Below the pieces are notes generated by a model. It saw only the letters and a program-made list of their open reading frames with translations, was not told the origin of the DNA and did not search any database. Of a stretch of DNA of 64,000 bases, positions 32,763 to 40,507 are shown piece after piece. Source of the stretch: CSP1-5 sp964558395 (GTDB taxonomy: Bacteria; Methylomirabilota; Methylomirabilia; Methylomirabilales; CSP1-5); contig CAZLDS010000013.1 in NCBI GenBank assembly GCA_964558395.1, forward strand, positions 1 to 64,000, read 5' to 3'. The stretch's first letter is position 1; every line of letters begins with the position of its first letter. Both the position numbers and the translations under genes were made by a program.

Positions 32763-33371
32763 GTGGACTCCAATGTAGAGGACCGGCCGGCGTTTGCGGA
32801 TGGAGAGCTCGTTGCCCGCATCCTCCAGGGGGACCAGAGAGCGTTTGAGGTCCTGGTCCAGCGGTATAGTCCGCTGGTCCTGCGGGTCGTCCGGGGGGTT
32901 CTGGCGCGGTCCGCCGACGTGGAGGATATTGCACAGGAGGTCTTCCTTCGGGCCTACCGATCATTGGGACAGATCGAGGCCGGCTCCCGTCTGGCGCCGT
33001 GGCTGGTCCGGATCGCCGTGAATCTGTGCTACGACCACCTTCGCCGTCTTCGTCGGCGGGGCGAGCGATCCTTCTCAGAGCTGGGCCCGCAGGAAGCGGG
33101 GGTTGTTGATACGCTGCTGCACGATGAGGCGGCATTGCATGCAGTCGACCGTCTCTTTCTTCGAGAGGTAGCGGAAAAGCTGGTGGGTCAACTCGCCCCG
33201 CAGGATCGGGCGGTCCTCCTCTTGAAAGAGCGGGAGGGGATGGACACGAGGGAGGTGGCCAGGGTCCTCGGATGCTCCGAAACGGCGGTCCGTCTTCGGC
33301 TCTTTCGGGCCCGGCGAGCCCTGAGGAAGCTTCTTGGTGAGGGGATGCATTGGAGCGGGAGGGGATCATGA
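32763..33371 (+). CDS. ECF-type sigma factor
   Basis: Region 2 ('ILQGDQRAFEVLVQRYSPLVLRVVRGVL', 'EDIAQEVFLRAYRSLGQI', 'APWLVRIAVNLCYDHLRR') and region 4 ('LAPQDRAVLLLKEREGMDTREVARVLGCSETAVRLRLFRARRALRK') are complete. GTG at 32763 after AGGAG is preferred to a GTG at 32730 with no such site. Its stop overlaps the anti-sigma start (ATGA). It most likely drives the downstream efflux operon under envelope stress, by analogy with other sigma/anti-sigma pairs. Confidence 0.92.
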   Translation: MDSNVEDRPAFADGELVARILQGDQRAFEVLVQRYSPLVLRVVRGVLARSADVEDIAQEVFLRAYRSLGQIEAGSRLAPWLVRIAVNLCYDHLRRLRRRGERSFSELGPQEAGVVDTLLHDEAALHAVDRLFLREVAEKLVGQLAPQDRAVLLLKEREGMDTREVARVLGCSETAVRLRLFRARRALRKLLGEGMHWSGRGS

Positions 33372-33826
33372 AGTGTCGAAAGGCGCGACAGGCTATGACG
33401 CGGCGGGGAATCTTGACGTCTCGGGAGGCCGACGAGCTGGCCGTGCACCTCGCGGATTGTCCGGGGTGCGCCGCCATGGCGCGGCGTGATCGGCTGACCC
33501 GGCGCCTGCTCGAGGTGTTGGCGCCTGACGAGCAGCCGTCCCCCAATTTTTTCGCGCGGCTCCGTGCACGGCTCCGCGAAGTCGACCGGCCGGCGTACCG
33601 TTCGCGGTTCTGGGTGAAAGCCCTCGTCCCGGCTCTGGCAAGCCTGACGTTGATTTTGGGGAGCATTGCCTATCTCCTTCCTCCTCCCGCATCCTCGGTT
33701 GTGTCGTTACAGCTTCTGCACTCCGGCGCCGTGGCTCCTGAAACCTTCGCGGTCTTGGGGATCCCCCCGCCAACCCGTGATCAGGTACTCGCATCGGTCC
33801 TTGGGGTGGAGGAGCAGGTCCCATGA
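33368..33826 (+). CDS. Zinc-binding anti-sigma factor, membrane-anchored
   Basis: The N-terminal 'HLADCPGC' is the HxxxCxxC zinc anti-sigma motif that clamps an ECF factor. One membrane helix follows near residues 83-100 ('ALVPALASLTLILGSIAYLL'), and a 50-residue periplasmic tail is left. The ATG overlaps the sigma factor stop. Stress sensed outside would free the sigma factor; the mechanism (proteolysis or redox of the zinc site) is not visible. Confidence 0.82.
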   Translation: MKCRKARQAMTRRGILTSREADELAVHLADCPGCAAMARRDRLTRRLLEVLAPDEQPSPNFFARLRARLREVDRPAYRSRFWVKALVPALASLTLILGSIAYLLPPPASSVVSLQLLHSGAVAPETFAVLGIPPPTRDQVLASVLGVEEQVP

Positions 33827-34206
33827 AGAGAGAAGTCAATGTTATCGGTTTGATCCTGGTGTTTGCCCTGGGCGTTGCCTTCGGCGCACTGGGGCTTCGC
33901 CTGTATGAACGGGCGTCCGCAGATTCCGCAGGCGGAAGATGGGGTCGTTTCGACCGGGCGCGGTATGTCTCTCGGCTGACCAAAGATCTCCGGCTGACCG
34001 CTGAACAAGGGCATCAGCTCGATCGGATCTTGGATGATACCCGCGCCGAGTTCATGAAGGTCCGTGAGACCATCCAGCCCCAGATTCAAGAGATCAAGGG
34101 GCGGGCCCGAGGCCGGATCCGAGAAATGCTGACCCCCGATCAACAGGAGCGGTTCGAAGCCTTCGTGAAAGAGTGGGACGCAGAGAAGCAGCGCCGGGGC
34201 AAATAA
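33823..34206 (+). CDS. Spy/CpxP-like periplasmic protein, membrane-anchored
   Basis: An N-terminal hydrophobic segment ('VIGLILVFALGVAFGALGLRLY') is followed by a helical domain with two LTxxQ-type motifs ('LRLTAEQGHQLDRIL' and 'MLTPDQQERF'), the mark of Spy/CpxP and CnrX/ZraP relatives. These proteins are chaperones or sensors in envelope stress. Its start overlaps the anti-sigma stop (ATGA), so it may take part in signal sensing with that protein. 127 residues. Confidence 0.78.
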   Translation: MKREVNVIGLILVFALGVAFGALGLRLYERASADSAGGRWGRFDRARYVSRLTKDLRLTAEQGHQLDRILDDTRAEFMKVRETIQPQIQEIKGRARGRIREMLTPDQQERFEAFVKEWDAEKQRRGK

Positions 34207-34294
34207 TAGCATCGTGACCGGTCGTGTTGGCGACGGGCTCCTCCGTGAGGCAGAGGCGACTCGTGAAAGGGGGGAAGGTGAGAAGGTGACCGGC

Positions 34295-35662
34295 ATGGAA
34301 TGGTCCGCATGGCGCAAGTGGAACAGGAAGACCATCGGCGTCGCCCTACTCCTCGCCTGTGTTGTGATCGTCGGAGGGATCGCCTGGCTACGCTCTGGCA
34401 ACAGCCCCCAGTATCGGACACTGCCCGTGGAGCGGGGAGAGATCGTGGCTAGCATCTCGGCCACCGGGACGTTGAACGCGGTGACCACCGTGCAGGTCGG
34501 GAGCCAAATTTCGGGGATGATCAAGGAGCTGCACGCAGACTTCAACTCCCGGGTGGAGAAGGGGCAACTGATCGCTCGCATCGACCCCGAGATCTTCGAG
34601 GCAAAGCTGGAGCAGGCGAACGCGGAGCTGGAGAGTGCGCAGACGACGGTCTTGAACCAGCGGGCGAATGTAGCGCGGGCCGAGGCCGATCTCTTAAGCG
34701 CCAAGGCGAACCGCGCCCGCGCCGAAGCGAGTGTGCGGGATGCCAGAGTCAAGCACGAGAGCCGGGACGCCCTCTTTAAAGAGGGAGGCATCTCCCGCGA
34801 GGAGCGAGAATCGGCGCAAGCCACGTTCGACCAAGCCGTGGCTCAGCTCGACGCGGCGGCTGCCGCCGTTCGCGCGGCGCAGGCACAGTTGCAAGTCGCC
34901 CGAGCACAGCTCCAGTCCGCCGAGGCGGCCGTCCGCCAGAAACAGGCGGCCATGCGCGCGGCAGAGGTGGACCTTGACCACACGTACATTCGGGCGCCCG
35001 TCAATGGGGTCGTGATTGCCAGGAACGTCGACGTCGGGCAGACCGTGGCCGCGTCGCTCCAGGCTCCCACCCTCTTCCTCATTGCGGAGGACTTGACGAA
35101 GATGCAGGTCGACACCAGTGTGGACGAGGCCGACATCTCACGCGTCAAGGCCGACCTGCCCGCCACCTTCACGGTGGACGCGTATCCTGGGGAGACCTTT
35201 GCGGGGAAGATTCTCCAGATCCGTCAGGCACCCATCAACGTTCAGAATGTGGTGACCTATAATGTGGTGATCGAGGTGGATAACACCGACCTAAGGCTCA
35301 TGCCTGGGATGACTGCCAATGTGAAAATCGTCGTCGCGGAGAAACACAATGTCCTGAAGGTCCCCAATGCGGCCCTCCGATTCCGGCCCCGGCCCGCTCA
35401 ACCGTCTCAGGGGACTGCGAACGCAGCCGCTGGCGGAGAGGCCCTTGGCGCCAAGCCCCACGGGGGAAATCGCAAGACCGTCTGGGTTCTCGAGCGGCGG
35501 GAGGTCCGTCCGGTGGTGATCGGCCTGGGGATTACCGACGGGACGCTCAGTGAAGTGGTCGAGGGAGACCTTCGGGAGGGCCAAGCCGTGATCGTCGGCA
35601 CGGCCTCAAAGGGCCAGAGCCGGACAGGGACCAGTCAGAATCGACGCAGGTTTGGATTCTAG
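34295..35662 (+). CDS. macA: MacA-type periplasmic adaptor (HlyD/RND family)
   Basis: One N-terminal membrane helix ('VALLLACVVIVGGIAWL') is followed by the lipoyl half 'GTLNAVTTVQVGSQISGMIKELHADFNSRVEKGQLIARID', a long coiled-coil hairpin rich in Ala, Glu and Gln (residues 105-235), and 'IRAPVNGVVIARNVDVGQTV'. The adaptor links the MacB ABC transporter to TolC, both encoded downstream. Start 34295 is chosen for AAGGTGA five bases upstream. The coiled coil is long, suiting a TolC-docking hairpin. Exported substrate unknown (macrolides, peptides or lipids in relatives). Confidence 0.88.
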   Translation: MEWSAWRKWNRKTIGVALLLACVVIVGGIAWLRSGNSPQYRTLPVERGEIVASISATGTLNAVTTVQVGSQISGMIKELHADFNSRVEKGQLIARIDPEIFEAKLEQANAELESAQTTVLNQRANVARAEADLLSAKANRARAEASVRDARVKHESRDALFKEGGISREERESAQATFDQAVAQLDAAAAAVRAAQAQLQVARAQLQSAEAAVRQKQAAMRAAEVDLDHTYIRAPVNGVVIARNVDVGQTVAASLQAPTLFLIAEDLTKMQVDTSVDEADISRVKADLPATFTVDAYPGETFAGKILQIRQAPINVQNVVTYNVVIEVDNTDLRLMPGMTANVKIVVAEKHNVLKVPNAALRFRPRPAQPSQGTANAAAGGEALGAKPHGGNRKTVWVLERREVRPVVIGLGITDGTLSEVVEGDLREGQAVIVGTASKGQSRTGTSQNRRRFGF

Positions 35663-35703
35663 CCCGCATTATTCACGAACGGAGTATCTTCGCGAATGAT
35701 GCG

Positions 35704-35734
35704 CCTCCCGGTGCGGCCTCGGCCGCACGGGAGG
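35704..35734 (+). terminator. Hairpin after macA
   Basis: CCTCCCGGTGCGGCC and GGCCGCACGGGAGG pair with one bulge and a two-base turn, followed by TTTCG. It could attenuate transcription between macA and the ABC genes. Confidence 0.5.
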
Positions 35735-35756
35735 TTTCGACAGACCGCTACTGCGG

Positions 35757-35876
35757 CCTGCTCAAGGCTAGTCCTGAGCGCCGCCCCGCAAACGCGGGGC
35801 GGAGTCGAAGCCCGAAGGGCGGATTATTTCGTTCCCATGCGAATAACCCGGGCTAGTCCCGTTATTGGAACGGGAC
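35757..35876. repeat. Dispersed repeats in the macA-macB gap
   Basis: A GTCGAAGGG-family copy with an inserted CCGCCCCGC hairpin occurs at about 35760-35825, and a perfect GTCCCGTT/AACGGGAC hairpin at 35856-35876. Confidence 0.55.
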
Positions 35877-35904
35877 AGGTTGGAACGGCACGAGGAGTCA
35901 GCGG

Positions 35905-36615
35905 ATGGCAGCCCCCATTGTCGTCGAAAGACTGCGGAAGGAATTTCATCTGGGCGAGGTGGTCGTTCCAGCACTCCAGGAAATCTCCGCCGAGATACAG
36001 GCGGGGGAGTTTGTCGCCGTGATGGGTTCCTCGGGGTCGGGGAAGTCTACCTTCATGAACATCTTGGGGTGTCTGGATCGGCCGACGGCAGGTGTCTATT
36101 TCCTTGATGGCGTGAGCGTGGCCACGCTGAGCCGGGACGAGCTTGCCCGCATTCGCAATAGACAGATTGGCTTTGTTTTCCAGAACTTCAACCTCCTCCC
36201 CCGGATTAGCGCGGTCGAGAACGTCGAGCTTCCGCTACTGTATAACGGGACCTCGGCCAAAGAGCGGCACGCCAAGGCGCTGGCTGCCCTGCAGGCGGTC
36301 AGCCTTCGGGGTCGAGAGGCGCATCAACCCAGCCAGCTTTCAGGGGGAGAGCAGCAGCGCGTGGCGATCGCGAGGGCCCTCGTGAACAATCCGTCTTTGC
36401 TCCTGGCGGACGAGCCGACGGGGAACCTGGATTCGACAACGAGCAAAGAAATTATGACCCTCTTCTCCCGCGTGAATGAAGAGAGAGGGGTCACCATCGT
36501 ACTCGTGACCCATGAGCTGGATATTGCCCGGTCGGCACAGCGCATCATCACCTTCCGGGACGGACGGGTGGTATCGGACGAGCCGATCACAGCCCAGAAG
36601 GTGGCGATCTCTTGA
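35905..36615 (+). CDS. macB: MacB-type ABC transporter ATPase
   Basis: This 236-residue LolD/MacB-class ATPase has Walker A 'GSSGSGKSTFMNILGCLDRPT', signature 'LSGGEQQRVAIARALVNNPSLLLADEPTGNLD' (split here: signature then Walker B) and H-loop 'VLVTHELDIA'. In E. coli MacB this part is fused to the permease; here it is a separate gene 19 nt upstream of the permease gene. It powers export together with MacA and TolC. Confidence 0.9.
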   Translation: MAAPIVVERLRKEFHLGEVVVPALQEISAEIQAGEFVAVMGSSGSGKSTFMNILGCLDRPTAGVYFLDGVSVATLSRDELARIRNRQIGFVFQNFNLLPRISAVENVELPLLYNGTSAKERHAKALAALQAVSLRGREAHQPSQLSGGEQQRVAIARALVNNPSLLLADEPTGNLDSTTSKEIMTLFSRVNEERGVTIVLVTHELDIARSAQRIITFRDGRVVSDEPITAQKVAIS

Positions 36616-36634
36616 GAGGAGTTGTGGCATTGCG

Positions 36635-37867
36635 ATGAATCTCGGGGTCACATTCAAGATTGCCGTCCGAGCATTACGGGTCAACAAAATGCGCTCGGCG
36701 CTGACCATGTTGGGTATCATTATCGGGGTCTCCGCCGTGATCGCCATGGTGGCGATTGGCGCGGGCGCGAGCGCCCGCATTGCCGAGCAGATCCAGAGTA
36801 TCGGCTCGAACCTCATTATTGTCCTGTCCGGAAGCACGACCAGCGGTGGGATCCGCCTGGGTTCCGGATCGGCGCTCACCCTCACCGAGGATGACGCCTG
36901 GGCCATCGCCAAAGAGATTCCGGCTGTAGAGGTGGCCGCGCCCACGATGCGGGGGACCGCGCAGGTGGTCTACGGGAATCAGAACTGGTCCACCGTCATC
37001 CAGGGAGGGACGCCGGAATATCTCGTGGTTCGGGAATGGCCTCTGGACTATGGACGGTCGTTCACGTCGCAGGACGTGACCGGTGCCGCCAAGGTCGCAC
37101 TGCTCGGTCAGACGGTTGCCGAGACGCTTTTCGGAGATGCCGATCCTCTGGGTCAGATCATTCGGATCAAGAACGTGCCCTTCACCGTCATCGGGGTCAT
37201 GGCACCAAAGGGGCAATCGAGCTCGGGGACGGATCAAGACGATAGGGTCATCATTCCTCTCTCGACCGCGAAGAAGAGGGTCCTCGGCGTCAGTCAGGCC
37301 AATGTCCGGTCCGTCAGTGCGATCCTCGTGCGGGCCCAGGCCCCCGAACTGATTAGCGAGGCCGTGGAGCAAACCACGGCCTTGCTTCGGCAGCGGCATC
37401 GGATCCAGGCGGGGCAGGAAGATGACTTTACCATCCGCAATCTCACGGACATCTTTGCTGCCCGGGAGGAGTCGGCCCGAACCATGGCGTTGCTCCTTGG
37501 GGCGATTGCCTCGGTTTCTCTCCTCGTGGGGGGAATCGGGATCATGAACATTATGCTGGTCTCGGTCACGGAGCGCACGAGGGAGATCGGCCTCCGGATG
37601 GCGGTCGGAGCCCGGGGACGGGATATCTTGACCCAATTTCTCATTGAGGCATTCACGTTAGCCCTGATCGGCGGGGTCGTGGGGATTCTGATGGGGATCG
37701 GCGCATCCACGATCCTCTCCTCTCTGGCGCAGTGGGAAACCCTGATCTCGCCCGGGGCCATCGTGGTAGCCTTTTGCTTCTCCGCGGCCGTCGGGATCTT
37801 CTTTGGCTACTATCCGGCTCGCAAAGCCGCCTCTCTCGACCCCATCGAGGCCCTTCGGTACGAGTGA
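36635..37867 (+). CDS. MacB-type ABC transporter permease (FtsX-like)
   Basis: The 410-residue protein starts 'MNLGVTFKIAVRALRVNKMRSALTMLGIIIGVSAVIAMVAIGAGA', the MacB-type first helix. A large periplasmic domain with 'GQTVAETLFGDADPLGQIIRI' follows, then three C-terminal helices of the FtsX domain ('GIGIMNIMLVSVTERTREIGLRMAVGARGRDI'). Mechanotransmission between this protein and MacA expels periplasmic substrates through TolC. No strong ribosome binding site is seen right before the ATG, so translation may be coupled to the ATPase gene. Confidence 0.9.
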   Translation: MNLGVTFKIAVRALRVNKMRSALTMLGIIIGVSAVIAMVAIGAGASARIAEQIQSIGSNLIIVLSGSTTSGGIRLGSGSALTLTEDDAWAIAKEIPAVEVAAPTMRGTAQVVYGNQNWSTVIQGGTPEYLVVREWPLDYGRSFTSQDVTGAAKVALLGQTVAETLFGDADPLGQIIRIKNVPFTVIGVMAPKGQSSSGTDQDDRVIIPLSTAKKRVLGVSQANVRSVSAILVRAQAPELISEAVEQTTALLRQRHRIQAGQEDDFTIRNLTDIFAAREESARTMALLLGAIASVSLLVGGIGIMNIMLVSVTERTREIGLRMAVGARGRDILTQFLIEAFTLALIGGVVGILMGIGASTILSSLAQWETLISPGAIVVAFCFSAAVGIFFGYYPARKAASLDPIEALRYE

Positions 37868-37938
37868 GCAGAGTCCGTCACCTGACGGCCTGTCTTTCAA
37901 CGTTAAACATTACTGAGTATGAAAAGAAGGGAGGTGCG

Positions 37939-38253
37939 ATGCGTCGCGTACACGTACTTTTCAGTCTCGTCGGGCTGAGCCTCTTCTGGAGTGGATGCAC
38001 CTCGACCACGATGATTTTCACTGAGCCGGGCAATGCCGAGATCCTGGTCGATGGGGATGTGATCGGGCGTTCCCCTGTCTTGTACGCGGGGGTCTCGGGC
38101 GTGAAGGTGACAGCGCGACTTCCCGGGTATCAGGAGTCTACCGTGGACGTCTCTCGTGAGCTGTTCTTCTGGGGATGGTATCTGCCCGACTCCGTCCATA
38201 TTCCATTAGAGCCAGTCAAGAAGTCACAACTTCCCGAAGACGGCAGCCTGTAA
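37939..38253 (+). CDS. PEGA-domain lipoprotein
   Basis: GGGAGGTG stands before the ATG. The signal sequence ends with a lipobox-like 'WSGC', so Cys20 or so is probably lipidated. The mature part has the PEGA pattern 'NAEILVDGDVIGRSPVLYAGVSGVKVTARLPGYQ'. It is 104 residues long and stands between the permease and TolC genes; a structural or peptidoglycan-near role is likely but unproven. Confidence 0.75.
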   Translation: MRRVHVLFSLVGLSLFWSGCTSTTMIFTEPGNAEILVDGDVIGRSPVLYAGVSGVKVTARLPGYQESTVDVSRELFFWGWYLPDSVHIPLEPVKKSQLPEDGSL

Positions 38254-38281
38254 CCATTCGTGTTTGCAGAGGAGGCAAGGT

Positions 38282-39838
38282 ATGGGGAAGAAAAGGAACC
38301 GGTGGGTCGCGGTGCTCGTTTCTACGGCCTTGGTGTCCTCCACGGGATCCGCCCTGGGCGGAGAGGGGGCGGCAGAGGTCGCGGGCGAACCCAAGGAGAT
38401 CACCCCGAGGCCTGGGCAGGTGATCGTCCTGTCGCTCCAGGAGAGCATCCTTCTGGGCCTGCAGAATAACCTGAGTATCGCCATCGCGGGGTTCAACCCG
38501 GAGATCCGGTCGGCCGACGTCACTGCGGCCAAGGCGGTTTTTGATCCGTCAGCATTTGCCGAGGTGAGTTACGGCGATCAAAAGGAGCAGAACCGGAACG
38601 TGCTGGCAGCCAAGCCAGTGGTCGAAAATAAGGACTACAACTGGAACATGGGGCTCCGCCAGGACCTGCCCACGGGCGGAAGTTACGAGCTCCGCTTCTC
38701 GAATAACCGGAACTTCAACGACTCCGGGTTTTTCAGCGTCATTGACACCAGTACCGCCTACTCGTCCGATCTCAGCCTCACGCTGGTCCAGCCGCTGCTG
38801 AAGAACTTCGGCGTGGACGTCAACCGGACACAGATCAAGATCGCGAAAAACGAGCAGGAGATTTCGGTCGACCAGCTGCGCGAAACGACGATGGATGTCA
38901 TCACCCAGGTTCAGGAAGCCTATTGGGAGGTCGTCTTCACCCTCGAGGATCTGAAGGTCGCGCAGCGCTCCCTCGACCTGGCCAAGGAGCTTGCCGATCT
39001 GAACCGGGCCCGGGTTCGGGCCGGGGTGGCGGCCCCTGTAGAGGTGACTCAAGCCGAGACGGACATCGCCGCAAGAGAAGCGGCGGTGACCGTGGCCGAG
39101 AAGAGCGTGCGGGATGCGGAGGATCGTCTCAAGGTGATCCTGAATATCCCGAAGAGGGGGGAGTGGGGTGGGGATATCCTTCCGTCCGACGCTGCCCGCT
39201 TTTCCCCGGTCACCCCGGACCTTCCTGGGGCGGTGGACGAGGCCCTCAGCAAACGGCCACAGTTCGAGGTCGCCAAGATAGACCTGAGCAACCGGGAACT
39301 CACCTTCCGATTGGCGCGGAACCAGCTCCTGCCGGATCTCTCCTTCCGCGGGGGTGTGGGGCTCAACGGCCTCTCCGCCCTCGATCCCTCGTACGGTGGT
39401 GCTCTTGATAATCTGAGCTCCGGGAAATACTACACCTACTCGGCGGGATTAGTGTTCAGCGTTCCACTGGGCAACCGGGCAGCTCGGGCCGAGTTCATGA
39501 AGGCGCAACTGGAGGTGGCGCAGGCCCGAGTCGCCCTCCACGACGTAGAGCTGCAGATCACCGCCCAAGTCCGCGAGGCCGTAAGACGAATTGACGCGGA
39601 TGCCAAGCTGGTGGAGCAAACAAAGGCCGCGAGGGGGCTGGCCGAGGAACAACTGCGGATCGAACAGAAACGGCTGGAGGCCGGGGTCTCGACGACCTTT
39701 GAGGTCCTCCGGTTCCAGCGGGACCTGGCGGCGACGCAGTCGGCAGAGGTCAGGGCGCTAACCAACTATAACAAGTCGCTGGCCAACTTCGATCGGGTGC
39801 GCGGCGTGACGCTCGAAAAGCATGGGATCCAGATGTAG
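38282..39838 (+). CDS. tolC: TolC-family outer-membrane efflux protein
   Basis: The 518-residue exported protein has a signal peptide, 'LSLQESILLGLQNNLSIAIAG' as the first helix and two copies of the OEP pattern (near residues 190-290 and 400-500: 'LEVAQARVALHDVELQITAQVREAVRRID'). It forms a trimeric channel for the MacAB-like pump of the same operon. GAGGAGG precedes the ATG at 38282. The symbol is used in the family sense only. Confidence 0.88.
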   Translation: MGKKRNRWVAVLVSTALVSSTGSALGGEGAAEVAGEPKEITPRPGQVIVLSLQESILLGLQNNLSIAIAGFNPEIRSADVTAAKAVFDPSAFAEVSYGDQKEQNRNVLAAKPVVENKDYNWNMGLRQDLPTGGSYELRFSNNRNFNDSGFFSVIDTSTAYSSDLSLTLVQPLLKNFGVDVNRTQIKIAKNEQEISVDQLRETTMDVITQVQEAYWEVVFTLEDLKVAQRSLDLAKELADLNRARVRAGVAAPVEVTQAETDIAAREAAVTVAEKSVRDAEDRLKVILNIPKRGEWGGDILPSDAARFSPVTPDLPGAVDEALSKRPQFEVAKIDLSNRELTFRLARNQLLPDLSFRGGVGLNGLSALDPSYGGALDNLSSGKYYTYSAGLVFSVPLGNRAARAEFMKAQLEVAQARVALHDVELQITAQVREAVRRIDADAKLVEQTKAARGLAEEQLRIEQKRLEAGVSTTFEVLRFQRDLAATQSAEVRALTNYNKSLANFDRVRGVTLEKHGIQM

Positions 39839-39839
39839 T

Positions 39840-40445
39840 ATGTGGACATCTTTTTCACAGCTGATCACGCGAAGACTCGTGGGTCTTAGCGTGCTGTTGA
39901 GTCTGCTGCCCGTCCAGGCGCAGGCCCTGTCTCTTGACCTATCCTCGACTCAAGTCGCAGAGGCTATCCACTACGGCCAGAGCAGTCAAGAACTCCCCTT
40001 TGCCCTCTTTGCGCGGGAGTGGCGAGCGGAAGGCATCCCGGGACCGGGTCAGCGCCTTGTCGGCTCGGGCTGGCTGCAATCCCCCTTCGCCCGGCTGGCC
40101 CATGCCGGCTGGGCAGCGGCCCATCGCGGCCTCTCCGTGATCGATTCGGACCTCATGCGACAGCTCCAATCGGTGGGAGGCCGCCTGGCCTTCGCCGTCA
40201 CGCTCGTGTCACCCCCGAGGCAGACTTCGACCTATCATGTCAGCTTACACCAAGCAGGGGAAGCCTTTGACGCCTCCTACCTCGAGAGCCGTCGTGATCC
40301 CGCTGAGCAGGGGACGTCCTGGGTATACCTCTATTGCCTCTTCCCGGCCGAGAAGATCGATTTGGAGGGAACGGTGGTCCTCGTGGTGACCGACGCGCAG
40401 GGCGATCCGCTCCCGTTTGTCTTCGACCTGTCCCGAATGCGGTAG
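39840..40445 (+). CDS. Exported protein of unknown function, last gene of the efflux unit
   Basis: The ATG at 39840 lies directly after the tolC stop codon. A signal peptide ends near 'PVQAQALS'. The mature region of about 170 residues is beta-rich: 'GGRLAFAVTLVSPPRQTSTYHVSLHQ' and 'EGTVVLVVTDAQGDPLPFVFDLSRM'. No family is recognised; a periplasmic accessory of the pump is possible. Confidence 0.65.
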   Translation: MWTSFSQLITRRLVGLSVLLSLLPVQAQALSLDLSSTQVAEAIHYGQSSQELPFALFAREWRAEGIPGPGQRLVGSGWLQSPFARLAHAGWAAAHRGLSVIDSDLMRQLQSVGGRLAFAVTLVSPPRQTSTYHVSLHQAGEAFDASYLESRRDPAEQGTSWVYLYCLFPAEKIDLEGTVVLVVTDAQGDPLPFVFDLSRMR

Positions 40446-40507
40446 ACACCTCCGGGCTCTTGACACCTCTGGCGTGAGTGTGCGAGCCTCCAGTGGGCGG
40501 AGGCAAG

